Position numbers and translations under genes: made by a program. Shown here piece after piece: positions 1 through 8,162 of a stretch of 64,000 nucleotides of DNA. This stretch comes from an uncultured Pelagibacteraceae bacterium (GTDB lineage Bacteria; Pseudomonadota; Alphaproteobacteria; Pelagibacterales; Pelagibacteraceae), in contig CACHCA010000001.1 in NCBI GenBank assembly GCA_902578265.1, positions 62,001-126,000 of the forward strand, read 5' to 3'. The notes under the pieces are model-generated. The model was not told the DNA's origin and did not search any database. It was given only the letters and a program-made list of their open reading frames with translations. Position 1 is the first letter of the stretch; each line of letters opens with the position of its first letter.

Positions 1-1236
1 AAAATTTTTATTTTTTATATACGGAACTGTATGTGCACCACATTTATTTCCCATTAATAAAGAGTCACATTGTGTATAATTACTAGAGTTTTTAGCTTTT
101 GAATTAATATCTACTAAACCTCTATAAGTCATATCAGAAAATCCAGCACTTATACCTTTTGAAATAATTTTACTTTTAGTATTTTTTCCTAAATGAATCA
201 TCTTTGTTCCAGTGTCTGCTTTTTGATGATTGTTGGTAATTGCTATTGAATAAAATTCACCAATTGAATTATCACCTTTTAATATACAGCTTGGATATTT
301 CCAAGTTATAGCAGAACCTGTTTCAACTTGCGTCCAAGAAATCTTGGAATTTTTTCCCTTACATAATCCTCTTTTAGTCACAAAATTATAAATTCCACCT
401 TTGCCATTTTCATCCCCTGGATACCAATTTTGTACAGTTGAATATTTTATTTCTGCATCGTCTAAAGCAATCAATTCAACATTTGCTGCGTGTAATTGAT
501 TTTCATCTCTCATGGGAGCAGTGCATCCCTCAAGGTAACTCACGTAACTTCCTTTATCAGCAATAATTAACGTTCTTTCGAACTGTCCTGTCTCTGATGC
601 ATTAATTCTGAAATAAGTTGATAGTTCCATAGGACACTTAACACCTTCAGGAATATAGACGAATGATCCATCTGTAAAAACAGCAGAGTTCAGTGTGGCA
701 AAGAAATGATCAGTTACTGGTATAACTGTACCTAAATATTTTTTTACAAGATCAGGGTGTTTTTGAATTGCCTCTGACATTGAACAAAAAATTATTCCAT
801 GTTTAGTCAGCTCACCTTTAAAAGTAGTAGCGACTGAAACAGAGTCGAATACGGCATCTACAGCAATTCCATTTAATCTTGCTTGCTCTTGTAATGGAAT
901 TCCAAGTTTTTTATATGTCTCTAAAAGCTTAGGATCAAGCTCATCTAAACTTTTTGGTTTATCTTTCATGCTTTTTGGTGCCGAGTAATAATATAAATCT
1001 TGATAATCAATTTTAGGATATTTTGGTTTTTGCCAGTTAGGCTCTTTTAAAAGTTTTAATCGCTCATAAGCCTTTAATCTAAAATCTAACATCCATTTCG
1101 GTTCTTTTTTAATATTAGAAATAAACTTGATCACCTCCTCATTTAAGCCTTTTGGGGCTTTAATATTTTCAATATCAGTAGTGAAACCGTATTTATAATC
1201 TTTTAATTTTTCTATATCTTTTTCTCTAGTATCCAT
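1..1236 (-). CDS. sufB: Fe-S cluster assembly scaffold protein SufB (3' end cut off by window)
   Basis: Reads without a stop from an ATG at 1236 to the left edge, giving 412 residues of a family usually near 480, so the C-terminus lies outside the window. SufB is the scaffold subunit of the cytoplasmic SufBCD complex that builds Fe-S clusters. Recognisable SufB stretches include [36 protein letters not shown] and [14 protein letters not shown]. The start [12 protein letters not shown] lies 2 bases after the iscR stop, so the two genes share a transcript and very probably the IscR-controlled promoter upstream of iscR. sufC/sufD/sufS are expected further left. Identity is secure; the C-terminus cannot be checked. 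Confidence 0.95.
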   Translation of the reverse strand, partial: MDTREKDIEKLKDYKYGFTTDIENIKAPKGLNEEVIKFISNIKKEPKWMLDFRLKAYERLKLLKEPNWQKPKYPKIDYQDLYYYSAPKSMKDKPKSLDELDPKLLETYKKLGIPLQEQARLNGIAVDAVFDSVSVATTFKGELTKHGIIFCSMSEAIQKHPDLVKKYLGTVIPVTDHFFATLNSAVFTDGSFVYIPEGVKCPMELSTYFRINASETGQFERTLIIADKGSYVSYLEGCTAPMRDENQLHAANVELIALDDAEIKYSTVQNWYPGDENGKGGIYNFVTKRGLCKGKNSKISWTQVETGSAITWKYPSCILKGDNSIGEFYSIAITNNHQKADTGTKMIHLGKNTKSKIISKGISAGFSDMTYRGLVDINSKAKNSSNYTQCDSLLMGNKCGAHTVPYIKNKNF

Positions 1237-1238
1237 TT

Positions 1239-1664
1239 TTAAATTCTTCTCTCAATATTATCTTGAATAAGATCTTCTAGACTCTTTTTTTCAAAAAAAT
1301 CATTAATATGATTTTCAAGTTCATCCCATAAGTTATGAGTTAAACATTTTGTAGATTTACCGTTACAGCCTTTTTTGGACTCTTTTTTACATTGAACAGT
1401 TTTAACTTTTTCATCAACAGCATCAAAAATATTTGTAAGTTTGATCTCTTTAGCTTTTTTATTTAAAACGTAGCCACCTTGATTTCCTCTAACACTTTGA
1501 ACAATCTCTTTTTTTCTAAGTTTAGAAAAAATTTGCTCCAAGTAATCAAGCGAAATACCTTGTCTAAGCGAAATGTCTCTCAGAGATACTGGGTTAATAT
1601 TGTTAAATCTTGCCAGATCCACCAAAGCCATTACCGCATATCTGCCTTTAGATGTTAATTTCAT
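1239..1664 (-). CDS. iscR: Rrf2-family Fe-S cluster regulator IscR
   Basis: 141-residue Rrf2-family winged-helix transcription factor. The N-terminus ([18 protein letters not shown]) and the helix-turn-helix region near residues 28-60 are typical. Three cysteines, C92, C100 and C107, with H110 three residues after the last, match the layout of the [2Fe-2S] ligands of E. coli IscR (three Cys plus a His three residues after the third), although the inter-Cys spacings are slightly longer. This supports a true cluster-sensing IscR rather than a cysteine-free relative. It is first gene of the suf operon and lies directly downstream of a type-1 IscR site, so autoregulation is inferred. Confidence 0.93.
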   Translation of the reverse strand: MKLTSKGRYAVMALVDLARFNNINPVSLRDISLRQGISLDYLEQIFSKLRKKEIVQSVRGNQGGYVLNKKAKEIKLTNIFDAVDEKVKTVQCKKESKKGCNGKSTKCLTHNLWDELENHINDFFEKKSLEDLIQDNIERRI

Positions 1665-1685
1665 AAAACCTTTATTTTACAGGGG

Positions 1686-1713
1686 TATATATAAACCCGA
1701 CTAAAATAGTCAA
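1686..1713 (-). promoter_or_regulatory. iscR-suf promoter
   Basis: On the minus strand, TTGACT (1713-1708) and TATATA (1691-1686) are separated by 16 bases, a good sigma-70 type pair, about 20-50 bases upstream of the iscR start. The -35 box lies inside the IscR operator, as expected for a repressed promoter. Promoter assignment is by consensus only. Confidence 0.6.
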
Positions 1714-1717
1714 GTAT
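1693..1717 (-). promoter_or_regulatory. IscR type-1 operator
   Basis: The 25-base interval fits the E. coli type-1 IscR motif (ATASYYGACTRWWW followed by YAGTCRRSTAT) at 24 of 25 positions by eye; the only mismatch is the second base of the outer ATA. The palindromic core is GACT-AAAAT-AGTC. It overlaps the -35 box of the iscR promoter. Holo-IscR binding here would repress iscR-suf when Fe-S supply is adequate. The same site could also touch the divergent hydrolase gene. Confidence 0.8.
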
Positions 1718-1799
1718 CTATCAGAAAAAAACACTAACATTTTGTCACGTACATGTGTTAAACGTAATTTTTTTTTGAGAATAATTATCAATATCAATT

Positions 1800-2456
1800 A
1801 TGGATAATAAAATTTTAGAAATATTCATTCCTGGTCCTGCGGGGAGACTCGAAGCAAAATATTTTAAAAGTAAAAAAAGTACTTCACCTATCGCTTTAGT
1901 ATTACAACCTCATCCTCAATATGGAGGAACAATGAATAATAAAGTTGTTGTAGAAACTTTTCATGCTTTTATGGAGAATGATTTTTCTGTATGTCGAGTA
2001 AACTTTAGAGGTGTTGGTAAAAGTGACGGCGAATTTGATAATGGACAAGGAGAATTAGCAGATGCTGCAGCTGCACTAGATTGGTTAGAAAGAGAAAATT
2101 TTGACAATTCACAATGTTGGGTATCAGGATTTTCTTTTGGTTCTTTAATTGCAATGCAGTTATTAATGAGAAGACCTGAGATAAATAGATTTATTGCAAT
2201 TTCACCACAACCAAATGTTTATGATTTTTCTTTTTTATCACCTTGTCCATCATCTGGTTTAATGATTTATGGAAAAAAAGATGAATTAGTGCCTTTTGAA
2301 TTTATTAAAGATTTAGATAATAAACTTAGCGCACAAAAAGGAATAAAAGTAGAATTTCAAACTATTTCTGAAGCAAATCATTTTTTTACAAAAAGTGAGT
2401 CTGAATTAAATAAATGTTTGAATAAGTATATTAAAAAAGAAACTGCGCTTTATTAA
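1800..2456 (+). CDS. alpha/beta hydrolase (COG2945-like)
   Basis: 218-residue cytoplasmic alpha/beta hydrolase without a signal peptide. It has the HPHPQYGGTMNNKVV-type N-terminal stretch (here QPHPQYGG) and the FRGVGKSDG segment seen in this small hydrolase family. The nucleophile elbow is GFSFG with Ser112; an Asp in YGKKDELVP and a His in EANHFF complete a plausible triad. The substrate is unknown. It is divergent from iscR, and its stop shares the TTAA at 2453-2456 with the convergent anmK. Confidence 0.82.
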   Translation: MDNKILEIFIPGPAGRLEAKYFKSKKSTSPIALVLQPHPQYGGTMNNKVVVETFHAFMENDFSVCRVNFRGVGKSDGEFDNGQGELADAAAALDWLERENFDNSQCWVSGFSFGSLIAMQLLMRRPEINRFIAISPQPNVYDFSFLSPCPSSGLMIYGKKDELVPFEFIKDLDNKLSAQKGIKVEFQTISEANHFFTKSESELNKCLNKYIKKETALY

Positions 2457-3598
2457 AAGTTTTGTAAAATATCACCACCTGAAATAGCTTTTTTACTTCT
2501 TGTAGTGCTTGGAAATGAGATTGGTAATTTTAAATATGATCTTATAGCTAGATATGCAAACGCTTGGGACTCGATAAAATTACCATCAAAATTATAATCA
2601 TCTATATCTTTTATAATTATATTCTTGTTTACCAAATAATTTTCAATCGATTGCATCAAAGATTTATTTTTTCTTCCACCTCCACAAATTATATAATGAT
2701 GTGGATTAATATTATTTTGTTTATCTATTTTTCTCAAACCATCAGCAATTAAATATGCAGTAAATTTTGTTAAAGTCGCGCACCCATCTTCAAATGATAA
2801 ACCTTTTACAAATGATGTATCAAAATCTTTTACATCCAACGAAGTTTCGTAAGATTTAAACTCAAAGTTATCTATTGCTTGATTTAAAATTAGATCATCA
2901 ACTTTTCCAATATTTGCATACTTTCCATCTTTATCAAATTTTAGATCTTTATTATTTCTTACCCAGTCATCTATCAAACAGTTTCCAGGTCCTATATCAT
3001 AAGCAAAAAAGTTTATAGAGTTATTGAGATCCTCCTTGATTTGAGTAATATTTGTAATACCTCCAATATTAATAATGTTAATTGGCAATTTAAGTTTAAA
3101 ATTTTTTTGGATAATTTTTGAAATCAAACTATGAAATATTGGTGTAAGTGGAGCACCCTGGCCTCCGTGATTCAAATCATTTTGTCTAAAATTATTGATA
3201 ACAATTTTTTTAAATAAACTAGATAAAAGTCTTCCATCACCTAATTGCTTTGAAATTTGAATTTTTGGGTCATGAAACACTGTTTGACCGTGGAAACCAA
3301 TTAAATCAATATCTTCATTAATGTCTCCAATTACTTCGTTAATTAAATGACTGTTGAATAATGTAAATTTTTTTTCTACATCATTAATCTCTTTAGAATG
3401 AGTTTTTAAATCTTTAAAATTACTAATTTTATCTCTTAAACTAATTAATTGCTTGTAAAGTCCATCATCAAACTCTTTATAAATATCATAAATACTGGAA
3501 AATTGATCATTACCATCAGATTTTATAACAGACAAATCCACTCCATCCATTGATGTACCGCTCATCAAACCTATTGAGGTGAATATCTTTTTTTTCAT
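2453..3598 (-). CDS. anmK: anhydro-N-acetylmuramic acid kinase
   Basis: 381 residues, the usual family length. AnmK hydrolyses and phosphorylates 1,6-anhydro-MurNAc to MurNAc-6-phosphate during peptidoglycan recycling in the cytoplasm. The phosphate-1 loop motif GLMSGTSMDGVD is at the N-terminus, followed by GFHGQTVFHDP, NIGGITNIT and DIGPGNCLIDDW, all characteristic of the sugar-kinase-like ATPase fold. It is divergent from tyrS with 47 bases between them, an arrangement common in alphaproteobacteria. Confidence 0.95.
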   Translation of the reverse strand: MKKKIFTSIGLMSGTSMDGVDLSVIKSDGNDQFSSIYDIYKEFDDGLYKQLISLRDKISNFKDLKTHSKEINDVEKKFTLFNSHLINEVIGDINEDIDLIGFHGQTVFHDPKIQISKQLGDGRLLSSLFKKIVINNFRQNDLNHGGQGAPLTPIFHSLISKIIQKNFKLKLPINIINIGGITNITQIKEDLNNSINFFAYDIGPGNCLIDDWVRNNKDLKFDKDGKYANIGKVDDLILNQAIDNFEFKSYETSLDVKDFDTSFVKGLSFEDGCATLTKFTAYLIADGLRKIDKQNNINPHHYIICGGGRKNKSLMQSIENYLVNKNIIIKDIDDYNFDGNFIESQAFAYLAIRSYLKLPISFPSTTRSKKAISGGDILQNF

Positions 3599-3645
3599 TA
3601 TTATTTTTTTTTAACAAAATTTGTATATTGTAGAATTATACGCTT

Positions 3646-4875
3646 ATGAATAAATTTTTAAAAGAATTTAAAGACAGAGGCTACTTTTATCAATGTACTG
3701 ATGAAAATGAGTTATCTTCTTTATTAGATAAAAAAAAGATTAAAGCTTACATTGGTTTTGATTGTACAGCTGAAAGTTTACATGTTGGAAGTCTTCTACA
3801 AATTATGTGTTTACGAATGCTCCAAAAACATGGACACCAACCAATTGTATTGTTAGGCGGAGGAACCACAAGAATTGGAGACCCCTCTGGTAAAGATAAA
3901 ACACGAAAAATTTTAAGTGAGGATGAAATTGAAAAAAATTCTAAAAATATTAAAAGAATTTTAAAAAAATTTTTAGATATAAGTGATAAAAATGTAAAAC
4001 CAATATTTGTTAATAATTATGAGTGGCTAAAAGATTTAAATTATATCTCTTTTTTGAGAGATATTGGAAAACATTTTACGATAAATAAAATGTTAACATT
4101 TGAAAGTGTAAAAACAAGATTGGATAGAGAACAATCTCTGAGTTACATGGAATTTAATTATATGATTTTACAAGCTTACGATTTTTTAGAACTTAATAAA
4201 AAAGAAAATTGTGCGTTGCAAATCGGTGGATCTGATCAATGGGGTAATATCGTGAGTGGTGTAGATTTAGTAAAAAGATATTCTAATCAACAAACATATG
4301 GTTTAACTACTCCTTTAATCACTTTAGCGACAGGTGCTAAAATGGGAAAAACTGAAAATGGAGCAATATGGTTAGATGAAAAATTTTTCTCACCATACGA
4401 TTATTGGCAATTTTGGAGAAATATAGATGATAGAGATGTATCGAAATTCATGAAATTTTTCACAGATTTAAGTATTGATGAAATAGAAAAAATTGAAGAA
4501 AAAAATATCAATGAACAAAAAATTGTTTTAGCAAATCAAACCACTTCTATGCTTCATGGTGAACAAGAAGCAAAAAAAAGTGAAGAAACAGCAAAAAAAA
4601 CTTTTTCAGAAAATTCAATTGGCTCTGCATTACCTTCTATTGCGATTAAAAAAAATCAATTGAATGACAAGTTAACTATTGTTGATCTAATAATTCTTTC
4701 AAAGTTAGAAAAATCTAAAAGCGAGATAAGAAGATTAATTAAAGGTAGTGGTGTAAAAATTAATAATCAAGTTATCAATAATGAAAAACTAATAATCAGT
4801 GAAAAATTATTTGAAAATGACACAATCAAACTATCCTTGGGGAAAAAAAGACATATCAAAGTTGAAATAAGCTAA
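3646..4875 (+). CDS. tyrS: tyrosyl-tRNA synthetase
   Basis: 409-residue class I aminoacyl-tRNA synthetase that charges tRNA-Tyr. The HIGH-equivalent is HVGS at residues 46-49, the KMSKS-equivalent is KMGKT in TGAKMGKTENG, and an S4-like RNA-binding domain occupies the C-terminus (SKSEIRRLIKGSGVKIN). The length and the QIGGSDQWGNI motif fit bacterial TyrRS. Its stop overlaps that of the convergent AsmA-like gene in the tetranucleotide CTAA. Confidence 0.97.
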   Translation: MNKFLKEFKDRGYFYQCTDENELSSLLDKKKIKAYIGFDCTAESLHVGSLLQIMCLRMLQKHGHQPIVLLGGGTTRIGDPSGKDKTRKILSEDEIEKNSKNIKRILKKFLDISDKNVKPIFVNNYEWLKDLNYISFLRDIGKHFTINKMLTFESVKTRLDREQSLSYMEFNYMILQAYDFLELNKKENCALQIGGSDQWGNIVSGVDLVKRYSNQQTYGLTTPLITLATGAKMGKTENGAIWLDEKFFSPYDYWQFWRNIDDRDVSKFMKFFTDLSIDEIEKIEEKNINEQKIVLANQTTSMLHGEQEAKKSEETAKKTFSENSIGSALPSIAIKKNQLNDKLTIVDLIILSKLEKSKSEIRRLIKGSGVKINNQVINNEKLIISEKLFENDTIKLSLGKKRHIKVEIS

Positions 4876-7070
4876 TTTTTTTTTATTTTTTCAAGAGTTC
4901 TAGTAATGAATCTTGGTGTAAGCGTTTTAACAGGATTTACAGTTGTTTTTAATTTTTTTGGTGGACCTTTAATTTTAAAGCTTACACCAAAAACACCCTC
5001 TCCAACTTTCTTTCCTACTAAAATATCTCCGAGAAGAGGGATTGATGATATAGTTCTATTAATTGTCGTTGCTGGTACCAATGTTCCTCTGAGACTAATT
5101 AAATCATCGCTTTCGACGTACCCTTCCATTAATAAAGAAATAGCTGGGCCGATGGCATATAGTTCTTCTATTTTCATCAAATCATCCCTGTTTGAAAATT
5201 TCATTTCAAAATCTGTAAATCTTATTCCCTCACCAGTTAATAGGTCAGCGATACCTTGAAGAGATGCTAATGTTAACAATTTTGCTAAAGCTGGTACCTC
5301 TTGTACTTTAAAATTATCTATTATTAATTTTGAATTAGAAACATTGTTTTGTTTAATAGAATGAAAATTTAAATTTCCTTCTTCAAAACCTTTTATGAAT
5401 TTGTATCTATTCACAAAAGGCTTAGCTAAATCAGAATACAGAGTTGTAATTTTTTCGTTTGAGGTAGATCTAATGGTGAAATTAATCCTCTTATTATTGG
5501 AGATATCTCCTAGTAAATTAGCATCAATTACTTCACTGTCGTTGAATTTTAGATATCCATTTAAATTTTCTATTAGATGATTTTTATCAAGAAACGTTTC
5601 TTTAATTTTAATATTTAGTCTAAAATTTTTAGAAAAAATTTTTTGACTTTCTGAATTTTTATCATCTTTCAATAAATCATCTATAATTTTAGTGGCATTA
5701 AAACTCTTAGAGTCTAATAAATATTCTTTATCTTTTTTTTTGATAGATAGCTCATTTTTTAATAAGTCATTATCAAAATAATCCAAATTTACCTTGCTTA
5801 TAGATTTAATTTTATATTTATTTGATAGAAATAAATTTTTGAATTCAAATTTATTATTCTTTTCTTTTATTGAGATATTTTTTAAATTGATTTCATTAGA
5901 TAAAAGATTTTTAACTCCGAGAATAACAATTTTTAATTCATCATCTTGATCTTTTTTATAATTTAAAAAATTTAGATGAAACGGATTTTTTTTGATTTCT
6001 AAAGAAGTGTCGAATTTTAGGTTTGTTTTTAATTTCGAAAAATTATAATCAATATTATCTTTTTCTTTTTGGATAAGAATATTTCCATTACCGGTAATAC
6101 TTAGTAGATCTTTTTTATATTCAATTTGTATTTGATGATCTGATAACTCAATTATCTCATTTAATTCTGGAAAAAACTCTTTCAAATTTTTTGAGCTTAC
6201 AATTTTAGAACTTTTTAAATTCATTAAAGAATTTATATTTAAATCATCTATCTTGTATTTATCATTTATTTTAAATGAAAAAGTATTTTCTAAATCGAAC
6301 TCAGCAGACTCAAACTTTATATTGAAAAGGTTGTTATTAAGTAATTGATTAATTTTTTTATCATCTAAAAATAAATTTTTATTCTTGTTTTTACCTGATA
6401 TCAGAAATTTATTTTTTTGTTTAATTAAAATTAACTCTGGAAACTTCAAATCATTATTATCATATGATAAATTAATATCTTTAAATTCAAATTTGTTATT
6501 TTGAATAGTAAAAATAAAATTTATTTTTGATAAGTCTATTTTTTTAAAAGGTTTTACTTCGCCATCTTTTACAAATCCTTTTATAATAAAATTATCTTTG
6601 ATATTACCTTTTTGATCAAATTTAAGATTTATATCTGCTATCAAATATCCCTTTTTCACAAACTTTTCTAATATGAATATTTGCGGATTATCCTCAATTG
6701 ATCTTACAAATGAAATTAAGTTTTTTATTTCTATAGTCCTAGTGTTAATATCTAATTCAGATAAAGAAAATTTTTTATTTATGAATGTCTTTACATCAAT
6801 ATTAGATTTGACACTTTCTAGTTTAATTAATTTATTTTTATTCTTAAGATTTGCTCCAATTGTTTTCAAAACTAATTTAAATTTAAAAGGGTCTAAAATG
6901 ATACTAATTTTATCTAACTCTAATTCTAATTGATTGTTAATTTTTTTAACTTCTTTAGTAATTTGATCATTAAAAGCACTCGTTTTAATGCCAATGGTGC
7001 TTAGGTAAGTAATAAAACCAAAGATTAATAATAAAATGAAGACTAAAAATTTAAAAATTATTTTTTTCAT
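4872..7070 (-). CDS. AsmA-like / YhdP-type (DUF3971) inner-membrane protein
   Basis: 732 residues: one N-terminal membrane anchor (about residues 5-25) followed by a long, repetitive beta-rich periplasmic region and a conserved C-terminal AsmA-like domain (LAKLLTLASLQGIADLLTGE and later GVFGVSFKIKGP). Such proteins are thought to bridge the periplasm and move phospholipids toward the outer membrane; that role is known for E. coli YhdP/TamB relatives and is inference here. It overlaps the prfB stop-to-start by 4 bases (7067-7070), so the two are probably co-transcribed, with prfB upstream. Confidence 0.72.
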   Translation of the reverse strand: MKKIIFKFLVFILLLIFGFITYLSTIGIKTSAFNDQITKEVKKINNQLELELDKISIILDPFKFKLVLKTIGANLKNKNKLIKLESVKSNIDVKTFINKKFSLSELDINTRTIEIKNLISFVRSIEDNPQIFILEKFVKKGYLIADINLKFDQKGNIKDNFIIKGFVKDGEVKPFKKIDLSKINFIFTIQNNKFEFKDINLSYDNNDLKFPELILIKQKNKFLISGKNKNKNLFLDDKKINQLLNNNLFNIKFESAEFDLENTFSFKINDKYKIDDLNINSLMNLKSSKIVSSKNLKEFFPELNEIIELSDHQIQIEYKKDLLSITGNGNILIQKEKDNIDYNFSKLKTNLKFDTSLEIKKNPFHLNFLNYKKDQDDELKIVILGVKNLLSNEINLKNISIKEKNNKFEFKNLFLSNKYKIKSISKVNLDYFDNDLLKNELSIKKKDKEYLLDSKSFNATKIIDDLLKDDKNSESQKIFSKNFRLNIKIKETFLDKNHLIENLNGYLKFNDSEVIDANLLGDISNNKRINFTIRSTSNEKITTLYSDLAKPFVNRYKFIKGFEEGNLNFHSIKQNNVSNSKLIIDNFKVQEVPALAKLLTLASLQGIADLLTGEGIRFTDFEMKFSNRDDLMKIEELYAIGPAISLLMEGYVESDDLISLRGTLVPATTINRTISSIPLLGDILVGKKVGEGVFGVSFKIKGPPKKLKTTVNPVKTLTPRFITRTLEKIKKN

Positions 7071-8162
7071 TTAATTTGATACAAAGATTTCTCTAAAAAA
7101 GCATCGATGTCGCCATCTAAAACTTTATCAGGGCTTGTGCTTTCAAAATTTGTCCTATTATCTTTAACTAATCTGTAAGGTTGAAGCACATATGACCTAA
7201 TTTGATGACCCCACCCTATATCAGATTTTGAAGCTTCATTGCTTTGATTTTCATCATCTTTTTTTTTCATTTCAAAATCGTAAAGTCTTGCTTTCAGCAT
7301 ATTCATACAGGTTTCTTTATTTTTATGTTGAGACCTCTCGTTTTGACATTGTACGACTATTTTTGATGGGATATGAGTTATTCTAACAGCGCTGTCGGTT
7401 GTGTTAACATGTTGTCCACCAGCACCACTTGAGCGATAGGTGTCAATTCTTAAGTCCTTATCTAGTATTTCTATATTTAAGTTTTCATCGACGACCGGAT
7501 AAACCCAAATACTTGCAAAGCTCGTGTGTCTTCTTGCACCAGAATCAAAGGGAGATATTCTTACAAGTCTGTGTATTCCAGACTCTTTTTTTAGCCATCC
7601 AAACACATAATCCCCCTCAATTTTAATAATTGAAGATTTAATTCCTGCTTCTTCACCTTTATGTTCACTCATTAAATTACACTTATAATTCTTACCATCT
7701 GACCACTTCATATACATTCTTCTTAACATATTGGCCCAATCTTGACTTTCTGTACCACCAGCACCAGCATGAATTTCCACATAGCAATCAAATGAGTCTG
7801 CCTCCTTAGATAAAAAACATTTTATTTCATTCTTCTTTACTTTTGATCTCAATTCTTTAATATTTTCCATAATTTCTTTTTTAACATTAAGATTATTCTC
7901 ATCTGTAGCCAAATTATAAAGGTCATCTAAATCTTTAAGCTGAGTAACTGCGTCTTTGAATGATTTTACTAAATCTTCAAAAAGTTTTTTTTCTTTAATG
8001 GTTTTTTGAGAATCTGACTTATCTTGCCAAAAATTGGCACCAAGCATTTTTTTCTCTAGATCATCCAGTTTTGAGTAAATCTTATTTTTTTCAAAGATAC
8101 TCCTTAACTCTATGGTTAATTTTTTCAATTTCTTTTTTAAGATCTAAATATTTATCGTCCAT
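7067..8162 (-). CDS. prfB: peptide chain release factor 2, expressed by +1 programmed frameshift
   Basis: RF2 reads UGA and UAA stop codons and triggers peptide release. The SPF codon-recognition motif (RISPFDSGARR) and the GGQ catalytic motif (GAGGQHVNTTDS) are present. The uninterrupted frame begins at an internal ATG at 8128 and would lack the normal N-terminus. The natural start is the ATG at 8162, which shares its A with the TAA of mrcA (TAATG). It opens a 23-codon frame ending CTT TGA at 8096-8091; a +1 shift there joins the main frame at GAA. The product is 364 residues, matching about 365 in E. coli. The coordinates include both frames. Confidence 0.95.
8091..8105 (-). promoter_or_regulatory. 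prfB: RF2 autoregulatory +1 frameshift site
   Basis: Minus-strand sequence AAGGAGTATCTTTGA: a Shine-Dalgarno-like AAGGAG, the 3-base spacer TAT, the slippery codon CTT and an in-frame TGA. This is the same architecture as the E. coli prfB recoding site (AGG GGG TAT CTT TGA). When RF2 is scarce the ribosome pauses at UGA and slips +1, restoring RF2 synthesis. The mechanism is established for the family; its use here follows from the sequence. Confidence 0.93.

Noticed and set aside
4906-5259. Frames of 60-120 codons antisense to known genes (here opposite the AsmA-like gene)
   Set aside because: They are the mirror of conserved coding sequence, lack ribosome sites and family motifs, and are expected where the codon bias of an AT-rich gene avoids stops on the other strand.
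8067-8128. Internal ATG at 8128 as the start of prfB
   Set aside because: It encodes residues unrelated to RF2 (KLTIELRSIF) only because it reads the post-shift frame upstream of the slip site; the ATG at 8162 with a canonical frameshift element gives the correct N-terminus and length.
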